From Nonlabens sp. YIK11 (lineage in GTDB: Bacteria > Bacteroidota > Bacteroidia > Flavobacteriales > Flavobacteriaceae), in contig NZ_LBMJ01000001.1 of assembly GCF_001413925.1 (NCBI RefSeq), positions 434,001-498,000 on the forward strand: DNA of 64,000 nucleotides, read 5' to 3'. A model generated the notes under the pieces. The model saw only the letters and a program-made list of their open reading frames with translations, ran no database searches and was not told the DNA's origin. Of the stretch, positions 9,730 to 16,921 are shown one piece after another. The translations under genes and the position numbers were made by a program. Positions within the stretch are counted from its first letter, which is position 1, and every line of letters starts with the position of its first letter.

Positions 9730-10280
9730 AATAATTGATCTATAGCAGTGATGGCGAGCTTCAATCTACGGTCGCCCAACCCAGAAATTTTAGTATACGA
9801 ATGACCAAAATCATTGAGGGCTTGCTCAAATCTATCAAACATTTCCTTACGGTCATCGGGTTTATCTCTTAAATCGTCCTTAACCCATGGTGTGTCAATG
9901 TCCAGCAGCAAGTAATGATCATAACTGGATTGTTGCAATGCTTCCAGCAATTCTTGAGACGCCTTGTCAAAATAAGCCATGGAATAGACATAGGTCTCCA
10001 GTATGTCTGTATCGCAAAAGAGTATTTTTTTCGCTTTCGCGGAAGCGATATTCTCTGCAGCTCGTTGTCCTATAGCAATTGGCAGAATGTCCTTAAATGT
10101 GCAGATATGACCGTCCTTATCAAAAAGCTCCTGAAGATAATCCCGAGCAAACTCTGCCACCTGTGGCTCACGATAGTACGCTGCAAGCTGATGAGCTAAC
10201 GTCGTTTTGCCAGTACTTTCAGGACCGTAGAGCACGACTCTTAAACCGTCAAAATGGGTTTGTATAGGTATTTTATCCAT
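9726..10280 (-). CDS. NadR-like nicotinamide riboside kinase / AAA ATPase
   Basis: A 184-aa P-loop protein with Walker A GPESTGKT at residues 19-26 and a FARDYL motif near residue 60, both typical of the ribosylnicotinamide kinase domain of NadR. That domain phosphorylates nicotinamide riboside to NMN after import. The NadR adenylyltransferase and HTH domains are absent, so this is a stand-alone kinase. It overlaps the 3' end of pnuC by 40 nt, fitting an import-and-trap pair. Since the adjacent small gene is thiamine-related, another vitamin substrate remains possible. A variant palindromic repeat gives ASAKA in the middle. Confidence 0.75.
   Translation of the reverse strand: MDKIPIQTHFDGLRVVLYGPESTGKTTLAHQLAAYYREPQVAEFARDYLQELFDKDGHICTFKDILPIAIGQRAAENIASAKAKKILFCDTDILETYVYSMAYFDKASQELLEALQQSSYDHYLLLDIDTPWVKDDLRDKPDDRKEMFDRFEQALNDFGHSYTKISGLGDRRLKLAITAIDQLL
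10033..10046. repeat. Dispersed palindrome, copy 4 (variant)
   Basis: One substitution (gctttcgcggaagc) inside the nadR-like gene, read as ASAKA on the minus strand. Confidence 0.8.
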
Positions 10281-10888
10281 CTTTTATATCCTATGTATGC
10301 AATGATTGAAAGGAAAATATATAGTACCGCCGTGAGGCTAAAGGAGCCATACAAATCATGCATCTTGTAAAAATACAGCGGCACTGAAATGATGTTCCCT
10401 ACCATCAATACCAGCCAGTGTTCTAATTTGCGTCGTGCCATAAGCCACATCCCTGCAAAGAATATTCCTGTAGTTAACATATCGATGTAGGAAACCCAAC
10501 TCTCGAGCCTTTCTGTAAAAAAATAAAGGAAAAATATGGCAATACCAGTACAAATCGCGATGGCTGTTGCGGTTATCCATTCTTGCCTTAGCGTTTTCGT
10601 GATGGGTGTTTCCTGATTGTTTTTTCCCTTTGACAACCAGTAATACCATCCATAAACACTCATAATAAAGTAATAGCCGTTGATGACCATATCACCCAAT
10701 AAGTTCCACTGATAGAGCAAATAGATAAATAGCAGCGTACTAATAATTCCAAAAGGAAATACCAACACACTATTGCGCATGGAAAATAGAACGCTTATCA
10801 CACTCATGATAATCGCAATGACTTCAATAATTACTTGTGTCGTTGAATACTCACTGTACTGGCCAAAAATGAAATCCCAAACCTCCAT
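10241..10888 (-). CDS. pnuC: PnuC-family vitamin transporter
   Basis: A 215-aa membrane protein with seven hydrophobic segments, the usual PnuC size and topology. The block NGYYFIMSVYGWYYW contains the conserved Tyr/Trp-rich substrate-gate helix. PnuC proteins move nicotinamide riboside (PnuC), thiamine (PnuT) or riboflavin (PnuX) by facilitated diffusion, trapped by a kinase. Here the downstream kinase resembles NadR, but the upstream neighbour is a thiamine-binding-type protein, so substrate is uncertain. It begins right after the stop of the upstream gene. Confidence 0.85.
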   Translation of the reverse strand: MEVWDFIFGQYSEYSTTQVIIEVIAIIMSVISVLFSMRNSVLVFPFGIISTLLFIYLLYQWNLLGDMVINGYYFIMSVYGWYYWLSKGKNNQETPITKTLRQEWITATAIAICTGIAIFFLYFFTERLESWVSYIDMLTTGIFFAGMWLMARRKLEHWLVLMVGNIISVPLYFYKMHDLYGSFSLTAVLYIFLSIIAYIGYKRWIKYLYKPILTV

Positions 10889-11149
10889 CTAGAAATGTGG
10901 CTTGTAATCTGCGCGGTTTGATTTGACCATTTTCATATAGATCAATACCGACTTTTGCTTTGAGATGCTGTTCTCAATGGCCTGAGTCAAAAACGGCATA
11001 AGCTTGCCATATTCCCCATAAATCTGGGTGGATAATGGGTTTTCAAGCACCTCAAATTCTGAGTCGCGCAAGGCCTTGATAAAGTCAATAATATGGGATT
11101 CAAAGTCGTCCTGTAAGGGCGACATGGTCAATTCAATGGAAACTTCCAT
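10889..11149 (-). CDS. MTH1187/YkoF-type (DUF77) thiamine-binding-like protein
   Basis: An 86-aa cytoplasmic protein. The pattern VSIELTMSPL, then FIKALRDSEFEVLENPLSTQIYGEY fits the MTH1187/YkoF fold, several members of which bind thiamine or its pyrimidine part. I start it at ATG 11149, not the earlier in-frame codon at 11239, because the longer version would overlap the upstream gene by 68 nt and its first 30 residues do not look like the family. It lies directly before pnuC, which hints that the transporter may carry thiamine. Confidence 0.75.
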   Translation of the reverse strand: MEVSIELTMSPLQDDFESHIIDFIKALRDSEFEVLENPLSTQIYGEYGKLMPFLTQAIENSISKQKSVLIYMKMVKSNRADYKPHF

Positions 11150-11171
11150 AGGATTTTGTTTTCCCACAAAG

Positions 11172-11900
11172 CTAACCTTTCCAGTTGATATCTTCTTCCA
11201 TGGCAGTTCCCACGACCACCATTTTGGCTCCAGCTTCAAACCTTTTTTTAATCTGATTTATGGAGCACAAGCCACCACCTACAATCACTGGAACATGAAT
11301 GGTTTCCACCACTTTCTTGAGCACCTCTATACTAACAGGCGTCTTGGCACCACTTCCTGCCTCTAGGTAGATAAGATTATTTCCCATGAGTTGGCCAGCA
11401 AGAGCCGTATCTGTAATGAGGTCTACCTCGCTTTGTCGTATGGGCTGGGTTTTTGAAACACGTTCCACCGCGGTTTGTTGATCACCATCGAGCAAAAGAT
11501 ATGCAGTAGGAATAATTTCCAGCGCAGAATTCCTTAGCTTTTTGGCAGCTTCTATTTGTTGCCCAATCAAATATTCCGGATTGCGTCCAGAGATCAGGTT
11601 GAGAAAGAGCAATGCATCCGCACGTTCAGAAATTTGTTGCGCTGATCCTGGAAACAACACTAGTTTAAAATCGATTTGTTGTCTGAATGCGCCTAACCAG
11701 GCTTCAAGATCCACATGCTCCATGGTGCTGCCACCTATTAATAGAATGATTTGATCTAGACCTAAATCTTTTGTAAGTATAGAGCCTGTTGAAGTTATCG
11801 CTTTCGCGAAAGCGGAAAAATCATCCACTTTCAACTTCTCAGGATCCACTAGAATCCCCAATGTCCTCTCAAACTCACAGATACTTTTAAGGATTTCCAT
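11172..11900 (-). CDS. Geranylgeranylglyceryl phosphate synthase-like protein (GGGPS/PcrB family)
   Basis: A 242-aa TIM-barrel prenyltransferase. The signatures YLEAGSGAKTPV, VPVIVGGGL and MVVVGTAMEED form the glycerol-1-phosphate phosphate-binding site and are intact. The enzyme joins a polyprenyl diphosphate to sn-glycerol-1-phosphate, an archaeal-type ether lipid reaction; homologues occur in many Flavobacteriia, where the lipid product is unclear. ATG 11900 shares one base with the sfp-like stop (TGATG). A palindromic repeat gives FSAFAKAI near residue 29, a loop region. Confidence 0.85.
   Translation of the reverse strand: MEILKSICEFERTLGILVDPEKLKVDDFSAFAKAITSTGSILTKDLGLDQIILLIGGSTMEHVDLEAWLGAFRQQIDFKLVLFPGSAQQISERADALLFLNLISGRNPEYLIGQQIEAAKKLRNSALEIIPTAYLLLDGDQQTAVERVSKTQPIRQSEVDLITDTALAGQLMGNNLIYLEAGSGAKTPVSIEVLKKVVETIHVPVIVGGGLCSINQIKKRFEAGAKMVVVGTAMEEDINWKG
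11800..11813. repeat. Dispersed palindrome, copy 5
   Basis: Exact copy inside the GGGPS-like gene, read as AFAKA. Confidence 0.9.
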
Positions 11901-12529
11901 CAAGACAATGGGAGAATGTAAACGAGTGTGTATTCAAGAATTTCCTCAAAATAGGTGTCGTAGGAAAGCTGGATCTCGTTAAAATCAATTCTTGAAATCG
12001 TGTGGTGGCTGGCAAGCTCAAAAGGCTCGACCTTGCAATGGTCATAGAATCCCAGGCCTTTTTGTCCCAGGCATTTGTACATGGATTCTTTGGCGCCCCA
12101 AATGACCGTAAGTGCGCTGGTTTTATTTTCTTGGTTCTCTACAAAATCGCTCTCGTAATTCACGAACTTCTTTGCGATGCGCAAGATTTTATCACGTCTT
12201 TTCTCTACATCGATACCTGTGGTGGCGTCGCTTATGATGATGGCGGTCAACTCATAACTATGCGTGATGGAGATATAACACTCGCCGTCAAGATGGGGTT
12301 TCCCTAGTTCGTCATAGTACAAATCCTTGTCTGTATAACCAGCGTGCAACAATAAATGGCGTATGCTCAAAAAACCACGACGGTGCATTTCAGAACTCAT
12401 CGTGACAAGTCTATTGATAGAGTTTTGGGATAAGTCGATACCAGATCTCAGCCATGCTTCAGACTCGGTGACCTGCCATACAAAAACCCTCGTATTAAAT
12501 CGATTTGTTATGGTTTTTATAACAGGCAT
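11900..12529 (-). CDS. 4'-phosphopantetheinyl transferase superfamily protein
   Basis: About 209 aa. The conserved GIDVEKRR and WGAKESMYKCLG motifs supply the Mg2+ and CoA-binding residues of Sfp/AcpS-like transferases, which attach phosphopantetheine from CoA to carrier proteins. The two-motif single-chain form with about 210 aa is the Sfp type. I place the start at ATG 12529; the ORF can be extended to 12574, but that adds a non-family segment overlapping the divergent ahcY promoter region. It heads the leftward operon ending in arfB. Confidence 0.82.
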   Translation of the reverse strand: MPVIKTITNRFNTRVFVWQVTESEAWLRSGIDLSQNSINRLVTMSSEMHRRGFLSIRHLLLHAGYTDKDLYYDELGKPHLDGECYISITHSYELTAIIISDATTGIDVEKRRDKILRIAKKFVNYESDFVENQENKTSALTVIWGAKESMYKCLGQKGLGFYDHCKVEPFELASHHTISRIDFNEIQLSYDTYFEEILEYTLVYILPLS

Positions 12530-12643
12530 TATAGCTGGACGATTTTTTGTAATTTTGCGACCGCAATTTAACAATAATTAAAAGGTTACAAATTGTTGAT
12601 TTTTAACCAACTCAACGACGAAGTTACCAAGATAAAATCATTT

Positions 12644-13960
12644 ATGAGCACAGAAACGATTCCATACATTCCCTATAAAGTAAAAGACATTTCCCTTGCC
12701 GAATATGGCCGTCTTGAAATAGAGCTTGCCGAGGCAGAAATGCCAGGTCTTATGGCCTTGCGTGAGGAATATGGAGAGTCCCAACCACTTAAAGGAGCAC
12801 GTATAGCGGGTTGTCTACACATGACGATCCAAACTGCCGTACTTATCGAGACTCTAGTAGCTCTAGGTGCAGATGTAACTTGGTCTTCTTGTAACATTTT
12901 CTCTACACAAGACCACGCTGCTGCTGCTATTGCTGCTGCAGGAATTCCAGTTTATGCCTGGAAAGGAATGAATGAAGAAGAATTCAACTGGTGTATCGAG
13001 CAAACGCTTTTCTTTGGTGAAGATCGCAAGCCGTTGAACATGATCCTTGATGATGGTGGTGATTTGACTAACATGGTTTTTGATCAATATCCTGAACTGG
13101 CTAAAGGAATCAACGGTCTCTCTGAAGAAACTACTACTGGAGTACACAGATTGTATGAGCGCATGAAAAATGGAACACTGGTTATGCCAGCCATTAACGT
13201 GAATGACTCTGTAACAAAATCAAAATTTGATAACAAATACGGTTGTCGCGAAAGTGCTGTGGACGCCGTAAGACGTGCAACAGATACCATGCTTGCCGGT
13301 AAACGAGTAGTCGTTTGTGGTTATGGAGATGTAGGAAAAGGTACTGCAGCATCATTTAAAGGCGCTGGATCTATCGTTACAGTAACTGAAATTGATCCTA
13401 TCTGTGCCCTACAAGCCGTGATGGATGGTTTTGAAGTGAAAAAATTGGAAAGCGTTGTTGGCAATGCAGATGTGGTAATTACTACTACTGGTAACAAGGA
13501 CATCATACGCGGCGAGCACTTCAAAGCGATGCGTGATAAAGTGATCGTATGTAACATCGGGCACTTTGATAACGAGATTGACGTGGCCTTCCTCAACAAG
13601 AATTATGGTGATACTAAAGTAGAGATCAAGCCACAAGTGGATAAGTACACCATTGATGGCAAAGACATCATCCTACTTGCCGAAGGCCGTCTAGTCAACC
13701 TAGGTTGCGCCACTGGACACCCTAGTTTTGTGATGAGTAACTCATTTACAAATCAAACACTGGCTCAAATCGAGTTATGGAACAACAGAGACGCTTATGA
13801 AAATGAAGTGTACATGTTGCCTAAACATCTTGATGAAAAAGTGGCGGCATTACACCTGTCAAGAATGGGTGCAGAATTAACTGAATTGAAGAAGGATCAA
13901 GCCGATTATATAGGTGTTGAAGTTACTGGTCCATTCAAGCCGGAATATTACAGATATTAA
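12644..13960 (+). CDS. ahcY: Adenosylhomocysteinase (SAH hydrolase)
   Basis: A 438-aa cytoplasmic NAD-dependent enzyme that splits S-adenosylhomocysteine into adenosine and homocysteine, completing the methyl cycle. Visible signatures: [17 protein letters not shown], the NAD-binding [17 protein letters not shown] near residue 225, and the C-terminal [10 protein letters not shown] that ends the family. ATG 12644 gives the usual length; an in-frame upstream TTG at 12593 would add 17 atypical residues. A TAATTTTG element at 12550-12557 could be its -7 promoter box. No repeat copy interrupts it. Confidence 0.95.
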   Translation: MSTETIPYIPYKVKDISLAEYGRLEIELAEAEMPGLMALREEYGESQPLKGARIAGCLHMTIQTAVLIETLVALGADVTWSSCNIFSTQDHAAAAIAAAGIPVYAWKGMNEEEFNWCIEQTLFFGEDRKPLNMILDDGGDLTNMVFDQYPELAKGINGLSEETTTGVHRLYERMKNGTLVMPAINVNDSVTKSKFDNKYGCRESAVDAVRRATDTMLAGKRVVVCGYGDVGKGTAASFKGAGSIVTVTEIDPICALQAVMDGFEVKKLESVVGNADVVITTTGNKDIIRGEHFKAMRDKVIVCNIGHFDNEIDVAFLNKNYGDTKVEIKPQVDKYTIDGKDIILLAEGRLVNLGCATGHPSFVMSNSFTNQTLAQIELWNNRDAYENEVYMLPKHLDEKVAALHLSRMGAELTELKKDQADYIGVEVTGPFKPEYYRY

Positions 13961-14006
13961 GATTTTTATCATATATTCCGCAATAAGTCAAGAATATTGC
14001 GATTTC

Positions 14007-14020
14007 GCTTTCGCGAAAGC
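14007..14020. repeat. Dispersed palindrome, copy 6 (intergenic)
   Basis: Exact copy between ahcY and the 71-aa gene, 17 nt before that gene's start. Confidence 0.9.
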
Positions 14021-14036
14021 TTAATAAATATAATTA

Positions 14037-14252
14037 ATGGAACTAAAAGAACAAGCACTGGAATATGAGAACATGTCCATGAGTAACATGTCCACGAGCG
14101 ATCGCGTACATGCTTCACGTAAGGGCAAGGAACTCATACTGGCATTGAATGAAATATTCAAGGAAACTAAAGACGATGAAATCATGGACTTGATGAAACG
14201 TCTAACTGCCAAAAAGCAAAAAATAGAAAAGCGTCTCAAGGGACGTCCATAA
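14037..14252 (+). CDS. Small charged helical protein, unknown
   Basis: A 71-aa protein, highly charged, with a long amphipathic C-terminal helix ending in KKQKIEKRLKGRP. It has no signal peptide or membrane segment. A hairpin terminator follows immediately, which supports a real transcription unit. I recognise no named family; similar short proteins are often conserved in Flavobacteriia. Confidence 0.65.
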   Translation: MELKEQALEYENMSMSNMSTSDRVHASRKGKELILALNEIFKETKDDEIMDLMKRLTAKKQKIEKRLKGRP

Positions 14253-14256
14253 ACCT

Positions 14257-14288
14257 AAAAAGCCTCAATTTAATATTGGGGCTTTTTT
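14257..14288 (+). terminator. Rho-independent terminator
   Basis: Stem agcctcaat/attggggct followed by six T, just after the 71-aa gene. Confidence 0.85.
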
Positions 14289-14348
14289 ATGTCCCATCCA
14301 TTCATAATTTCAGAACCACTTGCTCGTTATCTCTACCTAATTACAATC

Positions 14349-14708
14349 ATGAAAACCTATTTATTTACATTTTTAACCGTCGCATTACTCATTGTCTCCT
14401 GTTCCAGCGATTTTCAAAGAAGAACCATTGAAACCGAAAATCTGAGTGGCTTCATAGAATCTGGGAACGCTCTGGGCGTTTACGGTGATGCTGGTTTAAA
14501 AATTACCCAAGACTCCATACAAATGACCAACTGGCCTATCTCAAAGCTTACAGAGTCATTAAAGAACGTGATGGACACAGCCATCGCCACACCAGGCAAA
14601 ATGACTGATGTTTACACAATTCAGATTGCCAACAAAGGCCAACTGGAACAACGAGAGTTTGTAGATTCCTTGATCCACGTGTTTTCAAAAAATGGATTGA
14701 TCAATTAG
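14349..14708 (+). CDS. Small predicted lipoprotein, unknown
   Basis: A 119-aa protein starting MKTYLFTFLTVALLIVSCSS, a clear lipoprotein signal with the lipobox IVSC (acylated Cys 18). The mature part is polar with no family I recognise. ATG 14349 is preferred over an upstream in-frame start at 14289 because only the shorter form has a proper signal peptide and the longer would begin inside the terminator. Located in the cell envelope. Six nucleotides separate it from the VOC-like gene, so they may be cotranscribed. Confidence 0.7.
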   Translation: MKTYLFTFLTVALLIVSCSSDFQRRTIETENLSGFIESGNALGVYGDAGLKITQDSIQMTNWPISKLTESLKNVMDTAIATPGKMTDVYTIQIANKGQLEQREFVDSLIHVFSKNGLIN

Positions 14709-14714
14709 GCACTC

Positions 14715-15074
14715 ATGACACCTAAAGGAATAAGACCATTTATAGGTTCTGATGATTTTGAGCAATCAAAGGATTTTTATCGCCTTATAGGCTTTACTGA
14801 AAACTGGAGCTCCACAAACATGAGTTACTTTGATTTAGGCGGTTTTGGCTTTTACTTGCAGGATGCAGATGTAGAAGACTGGATCAATAACACGATGCTC
14901 TTTCTAGAGATAGAGGACTTGGAAAATATCTTGGAACATTTAAAATCTCTTGATCTGCAAGACAGATTTAAAAAAGTAAGGCTGTCAGAGATCGTACACA
15001 ACAATTGGGGCAGCGAGTTCTTTTTGCATGACCCATCAGGTATATTATGGCATATAGGTCGTTTTGCTAAATAG
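14715..15074 (+). CDS. Glyoxalase/VOC-superfamily protein
   Basis: A 119-aa single-module vicinal-oxygen-chelate protein. The pattern IRPFIGSDDFEQSKDFYRLIGF at the start and FLHDPSGILWHIGRF at the end is that of a glyoxalase/bleomycin-resistance half-fold. Which metal ligands are kept is not obvious, so a catalytic role is uncertain; some members only bind ligands. It follows a small lipoprotein gene and precedes a bidirectional terminator. Confidence 0.75.
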   Translation: MTPKGIRPFIGSDDFEQSKDFYRLIGFTENWSSTNMSYFDLGGFGFYLQDADVEDWINNTMLFLEIEDLENILEHLKSLDLQDRFKKVRLSEIVHNNWGSEFFLHDPSGILWHIGRFAK

Positions 15075-15091
15075 CTAAACTGAACCATAAC

Positions 15092-15129
15092 AAAAATCCC
15101 ATCTCAGTCAAACCGAGATGGGATTTTTT
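15092..15129. terminator. Bidirectional terminator
   Basis: Perfect stem atcccatctc/gagatgggat flanked by A and T runs between the convergent VOC gene and rpmA. Confidence 0.9.
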
Positions 15130-15151
15130 AATAAGATAAATAGTTGAGCTA

Positions 15152-15415
15152 TTAAGCCTCAGCTACTGGTACAATAGACACATAAGATCTATTGTTTCTC
15201 TTTTTAGTGAATTTTACCTCACCATCAACTTGTGCATGTAGGGTAAAGTCCTTACCAGCATATACGTTTTCACCTGGGTGGTGCTCCATACCTCGCTGAC
15301 GGATGATGATGTTACCAGCGGTTGCCGCTTGTCCACCAAAAATCTTAACACCTAGGCGTTTTGATTCTGATTCTCTTCCGTTTTTCGAACTACCTACTCC
15401 TTTTTTGTGAGCCAT
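15152..15415 (-). CDS. rpmA: 50S ribosomal protein L27
   Basis: An 87-aa protein of the large subunit near the peptidyl-transferase centre. It begins [20 protein letters not shown] and contains the conserved [15 protein letters not shown] stretch. It lies 45 nt after rplU, the usual pairing, and is followed by a strong terminator. Confidence 0.97.
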   Translation of the reverse strand: MAHKKGVGSSKNGRESESKRLGVKIFGGQAATAGNIIIRQRGMEHHPGENVYAGKDFTLHAQVDGEVKFTKKRNNRSYVSIVPVAEA

Positions 15416-15460
15416 GATAATTTATTTTGATGTCTCGATATTAACGAGAACGGTTAGACT

Positions 15461-16174
15461 TTATTTTTCAACGCCGCCATCTAGACGATCTTGAAGTTCT
15501 TGTAATTCATCCCACTTCCCATCTGCGGCAAGTTGGGCTTGCTGTGGCCATGTATCAGGCACGTGGTTACCACGTACATCTGCAATGATCTCGGCGATTT
15601 TCTCTGGAGTTGAGTTGGCAATGTCTGCAAATGTTGCTAGACCAGCTTCCGCTAGTGTACTTGCAATCTTTGGACCTACTCCTTCGATTTTCTTAAGGTC
15701 ATCTCCACCTTTGGCAGCTGTTTTCTTAGCTGGTGCCTTTTTGGCTGGAGCTTCCTTTTGCTCTACTTTTCCTTTAGGAGCTTCTTCTGCTTTTACAGGA
15801 GCTGCCTTTTCTGTTTTCGCTTTCGCGGAAGCGGACTCAGAAGAATCTTTCTTCTTACCACCTTTTACGGAAATGCTTGAAATCTGGATTTGAGACATAT
15901 ATTGTCTGTGACCGTTTTTCTTGCGGTATCCCTTTCTACGTTTTTTCTTAAAAACGATTACTTTGTCACCTTTAAGGTGTCCCAGAACTTTTGCTTCTGC
16001 AAATGCTCCTTCTATAGCTGGGGCGCCGAGTGTGATGTTGTCGCCGTCACCTACTAGAAGAACTTTATCGATGGAAACCGTGGCTCCTTCATCTTCTTGC
16101 AAGCGATGTACAAACAACTTCTGATCTTTCTCGATCTTGAATTGTTGCCCTGCTATCTCTACGATTGCGTACAT
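15461..16174 (-). CDS. rplU: 50S ribosomal protein L21 with C-terminal helix-hairpin-helix extension
   Basis: Residues 1-103 are a normal bL21 (YAIVEIAGQQFKIEKDQ start; KKRRKGYRKKNGHRQ RNA-binding tail). The remaining ~134 residues are unusual: an Ala/Lys/Glu-rich linker (about 104-158), then DDLKKIEGVGPKIASTLAEAGL, a helix-hairpin-helix-like domain as in DUF4332/DNA-ligase-type modules. Extended L21 proteins are annotated in other Flavobacteriia, so it is a lineage trait; the role of the extra domain is unknown. A variant palindromic repeat encodes ASAKAKTE in the linker. A Bacteroidetes-type promoter lies upstream. Confidence 0.93.
   Translation of the reverse strand: MYAIVEIAGQQFKIEKDQKLFVHRLQEDEGATVSIDKVLLVGDGDNITLGAPAIEGAFAEAKVLGHLKGDKVIVFKKKRRKGYRKKNGHRQYMSQIQISSISVKGGKKKDSSESASAKAKTEKAAPVKAEEAPKGKVEQKEAPAKKAPAKKTAAKGGDDLKKIEGVGPKIASTLAEAGLATFADIANSTPEKIAEIIADVRGNHVPDTWPQQAQLAADGKWDELQELQDRLDGGVEK
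15819..15832. repeat. Dispersed palindrome, copy 7 (variant)
   Basis: gctttcgcggaagc, in the linker of L21, read as ASAKA on the minus strand. Confidence 0.8.
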
Positions 16175-16206
16175 AATGATTAATTAATGTGAATAATTTC
16201 GGGCTG

Positions 16207-16237
16207 CAAATATACTGCTATTGGTCAAATAACCAAA
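16207..16237 (-). promoter_or_regulatory. Bacteroidetes-type promoter for rplU-rpmA
   Basis: On the minus strand TTTG (16234-16237), a 19-nt spacer and TATATTTG (16207-16214) match the flavobacterial -33/-7 consensus TTTG...TAnnTTTG. It lies 33 nt before the rplU ATG. Confidence 0.75.
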
Positions 16238-16267
16238 GTTATACACAATTATTAAACAGCTTGAATT

Positions 16268-16741
16268 TTAGTGCTTGTCATTCATGGGATGTTGATCCTT
16301 GCGAACCTTCCTGGTATTCCATGATTGTTTGTAGATAGGTATTACAACTAGCGCACTCACCACGGTCGTGGCAAGTCCTGAAAGGAATATGAAAAGAAGT
16401 ATAGCTACCTCGATACCGCTACCTGCTATTGTAATTTTTTCTTGAAGAGCCTCGGCTAGTTCTGGCCTAACCTCAAAAAGGTAAACAGCCATAAATATGG
16501 TATAAATGGTCGTACCTACTAATCCTGCCTGCAGTGCGGCAGTAAAACCTTCCATATATTTAAAACGGTCCTTACTTAGCTTGTACACATCCCTTACAGC
16601 AAGAAATATACAACCACCAGTAATGATGGCATTTAAAAAGGACAGATAAACGACTTCTGCAAGGCCTAAAAGGTCAATAATTAAAAAGTAAGCGATTAAT
16701 GTCGCTGCTATATAGAGGCCGTATTTAAGATTATTATTCAT
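16268..16741 (-). CDS. DUF4199-like four-helix membrane protein
   Basis: A 157-aa protein with four hydrophobic segments (about residues 6-26, 31-50, 72-96 and 108-136) and a short basic tail. The polar segment SKDRFKYMEGFTAALQAGL between helices 2 and 3 is the recognisable DUF4199 pattern seen in Bacteroidetes inner-membrane proteins. Function unknown. It lies alone between rplU and the divergent M16 gene. Confidence 0.7.
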   Translation of the reverse strand: MNNNLKYGLYIAATLIAYFLIIDLLGLAEVVYLSFLNAIITGGCIFLAVRDVYKLSKDRFKYMEGFTAALQAGLVGTTIYTIFMAVYLFEVRPELAEALQEKITIAGSGIEVAILLFIFLSGLATTVVSALVVIPIYKQSWNTRKVRKDQHPMNDKH

Positions 16742-16921
16742 GTGGTTATAAAATGATTGGTCTTGAGGTAAAAATAAGGCTTAAAAGAAATCCTTTCCTA
16801 GTGTTTTGAACTTACTTTAACGGTATTTGTCGGTATAACTCCCTATAATTAGAATTCAAATTTAAGTGTAACATTTCTAGAGAGTGATATACTTATAGTC
16901 TATAAATGTAAAAATAATCAA

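Noticed and set aside
11028-11366. Plus-strand 112-aa ORF
   Set aside because: Antisense to the DUF77 and GGGPS-like genes, with no coding features.
12530-12643. SAH riboswitch before ahcY
   Set aside because: The short A/T-rich leader shows no matching structure.
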